DNA of 64,000 bases from assembly GCF_003606385.1 (NCBI RefSeq), contig NZ_CP032514.1:310001-374000 (forward strand). The letters are read 5' to 3'. This DNA is from Actinomyces lilanjuaniae. Lineage in GTDB: Bacteria; Actinomycetota; Actinomycetes; Actinomycetales; Actinomycetaceae. The position numbers and the translations under genes were made by a program. Below the pieces are notes generated by a model. It had not been told where the DNA came from, did no database searches, and saw nothing but the letters and a program-made list of their open reading frames with translations. Below, in pieces: positions 62,331 through 64,000 of this stretch. The first letter of the stretch is position 1, and each line of letters opens with the position of its first letter.

Positions 62331-63389
62331 ATGACGACATCAGACTACTGTGACAGTGTTCCAACCACCCGCACCACCCGGACGGTGGGGCGCCGCAGCG
62401 TCCTGATCGCCGTGGCCGTCACCACCGGTACGGCCTGCCTGGGCCTGCTCCAGGCGGCCCCGGCACGGGCGGCGGACCCGGAGGTCACCATTGAGGCGGG
62501 CGGCGATCTCGTCGAGGTGGCCACCGCTAACGGTGCGGTCGTGCAGGTGCCGACTGTCCTCGGCGGCCTCCTAAGCGTCGGGTCGGCGCCGCTGCCCGAG
62601 GGTACTGAGGTCCGCGTGACCTGGGACCCCCGGCTGTACGAGGCCAACCCCGCTCCGGTCCTCACCGTGGACGGAGAGGCCCTGGAGTGCTCCTACAGCA
62701 ACGCTCCCTCCGGCACGGCCCCCTCTACGCCCTCCTCAGCTCCTGCCCAGGCCACGGTCGTCCTCGGGGAGGCGCTGCCCCAGGGCCGCTCCTACCTGCT
62801 GTGCCTGGGATCCACGAGGAGCCTCACTTATCCGCAGGACACCGTGGAGGCGCCGGAGGGGACCAGCATCACCGTCTCCCTACCAGCGGGCCCGGCCCAG
62901 GCGCAGCAGGAGGCGCACGCCTCTGGCACACAGACCACCGAGCTGTGGGGAGCTAGCGTGGGCGCAGGGTGGCAGATGCTGACCTGGGGGGAGGGCTACC
63001 ACGTGTGGTACCCCGGCAGCGTTACCCTGCGCTCCGCAGGTCCCGCCCCGGTCCCTGCGGGCAGCCGCCTCACGGTGCAGGCCGACGCCCAGGTCCTGGC
63101 CAGCCTGGTCCTGGGGCAGGGCGCTGACGCCGTTACCGCAGTTACCGTGGGCACGGTCCTGTCGGCCACCTACACCACCCCGGAGCTGACCGAGGGGCAG
63201 ATGCTCACCCTGCCCGTCACCGTGGAGGCCCGCGACCTCGACGGTCCGCTGGACCACCTTGAGCCGACCGTGGTCACTGTCAGCAGTCCTGAGGCGGCCA
63301 GGACCCAGCGCTCCACGGGTTGGGAGTCTGTCAGCCGTGCTGACGACGCCTACGATGAGGCCACCCGCCTGCGCTACGGTGTGGGCTGA
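62331..63389 (+). CDS. secreted protein with Tat-like signal peptide, unknown function
   Basis: 352 residues. The N-terminus has twin Arg and a hydrophobic core (GRRSVLIAVAVTTGTACLGLL) ending at a signal-peptidase site APARA-ADP near residue 48. The mature part is beta-rich with no membrane anchor or LPxTG, and contains EVTIEAGGDLVEVATANGAVVQV, TVVLGEALPQGRSYLLCLGS and ELWGASVGAGWQMLTWGEGYHVWYPG. Two cysteines (LECSYSN and LLCLGS) could form a disulfide. No family recognised; it may be an Ig-like surface protein. Confidence 0.75.
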   Translation: MTTSDYCDSVPTTRTTRTVGRRSVLIAVAVTTGTACLGLLQAAPARAADPEVTIEAGGDLVEVATANGAVVQVPTVLGGLLSVGSAPLPEGTEVRVTWDPRLYEANPAPVLTVDGEALECSYSNAPSGTAPSTPSSAPAQATVVLGEALPQGRSYLLCLGSTRSLTYPQDTVEAPEGTSITVSLPAGPAQAQQEAHASGTQTTELWGASVGAGWQMLTWGEGYHVWYPGSVTLRSAGPAPVPAGSRLTVQADAQVLASLVLGQGADAVTAVTVGTVLSATYTTPELTEGQMLTLPVTVEARDLDGPLDHLEPTVVTVSSPEAARTQRSTGWESVSRADDAYDEATRLRYGVG

Positions 63390-63435
63390 GCCGAGTGGCC
63401 GGGGCGACCGGCGACAGGTACCGCAGGGCGTGGCT

Positions 63436-64000
63436 CTACATGACCTGGAGCGCGGCCGCTAGGTTTCGGAAGTAGGGCTGTCTGCTCCAGGCAGTGCGGT
63501 CACCGATGACGTAGAGGCGACGCTTAGCCCTACTTGCTGCGACGTTGACCAGGTTCACCGACGAAGCCGCCCAGCGCCGTGCCCCCTCCTTGTCTCGTGC
63601 GCCGCCAAGGACGAGGAAGACCACGGCGGCCTCACGGCCCTGGGCGGTGTGGATGGTACCTGCACGCATGCCTTGGAACTCCGGGCGCCGGCTGAGGTGA
63701 CGCAGCTCACCGGCAACTTCCTTAAACGGCGAGATCGCGATCACCTCTGTCGGCGGAACCCTGTTGGCGGCCAAGTATCTCAGCGCCCTTTCGAGGCGTT
63801 CGATCTGACTTGGCTGCAGGTGCTGCTTGTCCTCGGTCGCTGGCTCGTCCGCCCACGAGCTGGGCCAGATACGCGGGTGCCCGGCGCTGTCGGTGCCGAA
63901 CAGGTCCTCGGGATCGGTCACGTCTCGGGTCAGCCCATTGACCATGAGGCCGTTGTAGGCGATCTGGTTGCACAGGGAGAACATCGGCTCGTCGCAACGC
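63436..64000 (-). CDS. superfamily 1 helicase / AAA domain protein, C-terminal part
   Basis: The gene enters from beyond the right edge; about 188 C-terminal residues are visible. Motifs match the second RecA domain of Upf1-like SF1 helicases: EVIAISPFKEVAGELR, AGTIHTAQGREAAVVFLVLGG (motif V with Q-G-R-E), and SVNLVNVAASRAKRRLYVIGDR (motif VI, N-V-A-x-S-R-A-K-R). The upstream part reads DEPMFSLCNQIAYNGLMVNG, also typical. It stops at 63436 and converges with the secreted-protein gene. Confidence 0.85.
   Translation of the reverse strand, partial: RCDEPMFSLCNQIAYNGLMVNGLTRDVTDPEDLFGTDSAGHPRIWPSSWADEPATEDKQHLQPSQIERLERALRYLAANRVPPTEVIAISPFKEVAGELRHLSRRPEFQGMRAGTIHTAQGREAAVVFLVLGGARDKEGARRWAASSVNLVNVAASRAKRRLYVIGDRTAWSRQPYFRNLAAALQVM

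Overview
The window is GC-rich (around 70% by eye) and its genes often use GTG starts and four-base GTGA/ATGA overlaps. Together with the gene content (class II fba next to pyrE and a SpoU methylase, a MoxR/DUF58/VWA operon, LRV-type membrane proteins, a VIT/CCC1 transporter, an App1 phosphatase) this points to a high-GC Gram-positive actinobacterium, most likely Actinomyces or a close relative. That placement is inference. No rRNA, insertion sequence, integrase or CRISPR array was seen.

Layout. 139-6693 (minus) is a sugar-PTS operon read from high to low coordinates: EIIA, EIIB, an ascorbate-type EIIC, a TPR protein, a class II aldolase, a P-loop kinase and a PRD/EIIA regulator. 6968-9001 holds a membrane-anchored EEP-fold protein and an alpha/beta-hydrolase relative. 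9130-13796 is the methionine block: metF and metE, each led by an S-box (SAM-I) riboswitch. 13883-17297 covers metal handling: CutC, a CDF transporter, a YtxH-like protein and a VIT transporter with a DtxR-like box. 17391-22956 (minus) has an App1 phosphatase, a GT87 mannosyltransferase, an MFS permease and an LRV membrane protein. 23164-31353 (plus) is a tightly overlapped operon: PP2C, DUF2993, MoxR, DUF58, a small membrane protein, two VWA proteins and a TPR protein. 31449-46811 carries housekeeping and accessory genes: Nudix, TetR, M50, an orphan solute-binding lipoprotein, tRNA-Gly(CCC), TM2, an ABC-class ATPase, dcd, a DnaQ-like exonuclease, a nitroreductase, AraC, a polyol dehydrogenase and a serine hydrolase. 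47078-56863 has two ImmA/IrrE loci among housekeeping genes (xth, SDR, tpx, pyrE, trmH-like, hsp20, fba). 57118-62126 encodes a peptidoglycan-binding/DUF1906 protein followed by four tandem paralogous membrane proteins. The window ends with a secreted protein and the C-terminal part of a helicase.

Two loci look most like undescribed systems: the DUF1906 protein with its four-gene membrane array (effector and multi-immunity-like layout), and the XRE-ImmA-PIN cassette wedged between pyrE and the trmH-like gene.

A warning applies to the whole window. At least eleven apparent -1 frameshifts fall in G/C homopolymers, splitting otherwise well-preserved genes. Many are probably sequencing errors, so genes typed here as pseudogene are often likely intact in the organism. 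Two in-frame amber codons (53579-53581 and 57462-57464) do not fit that error pattern.
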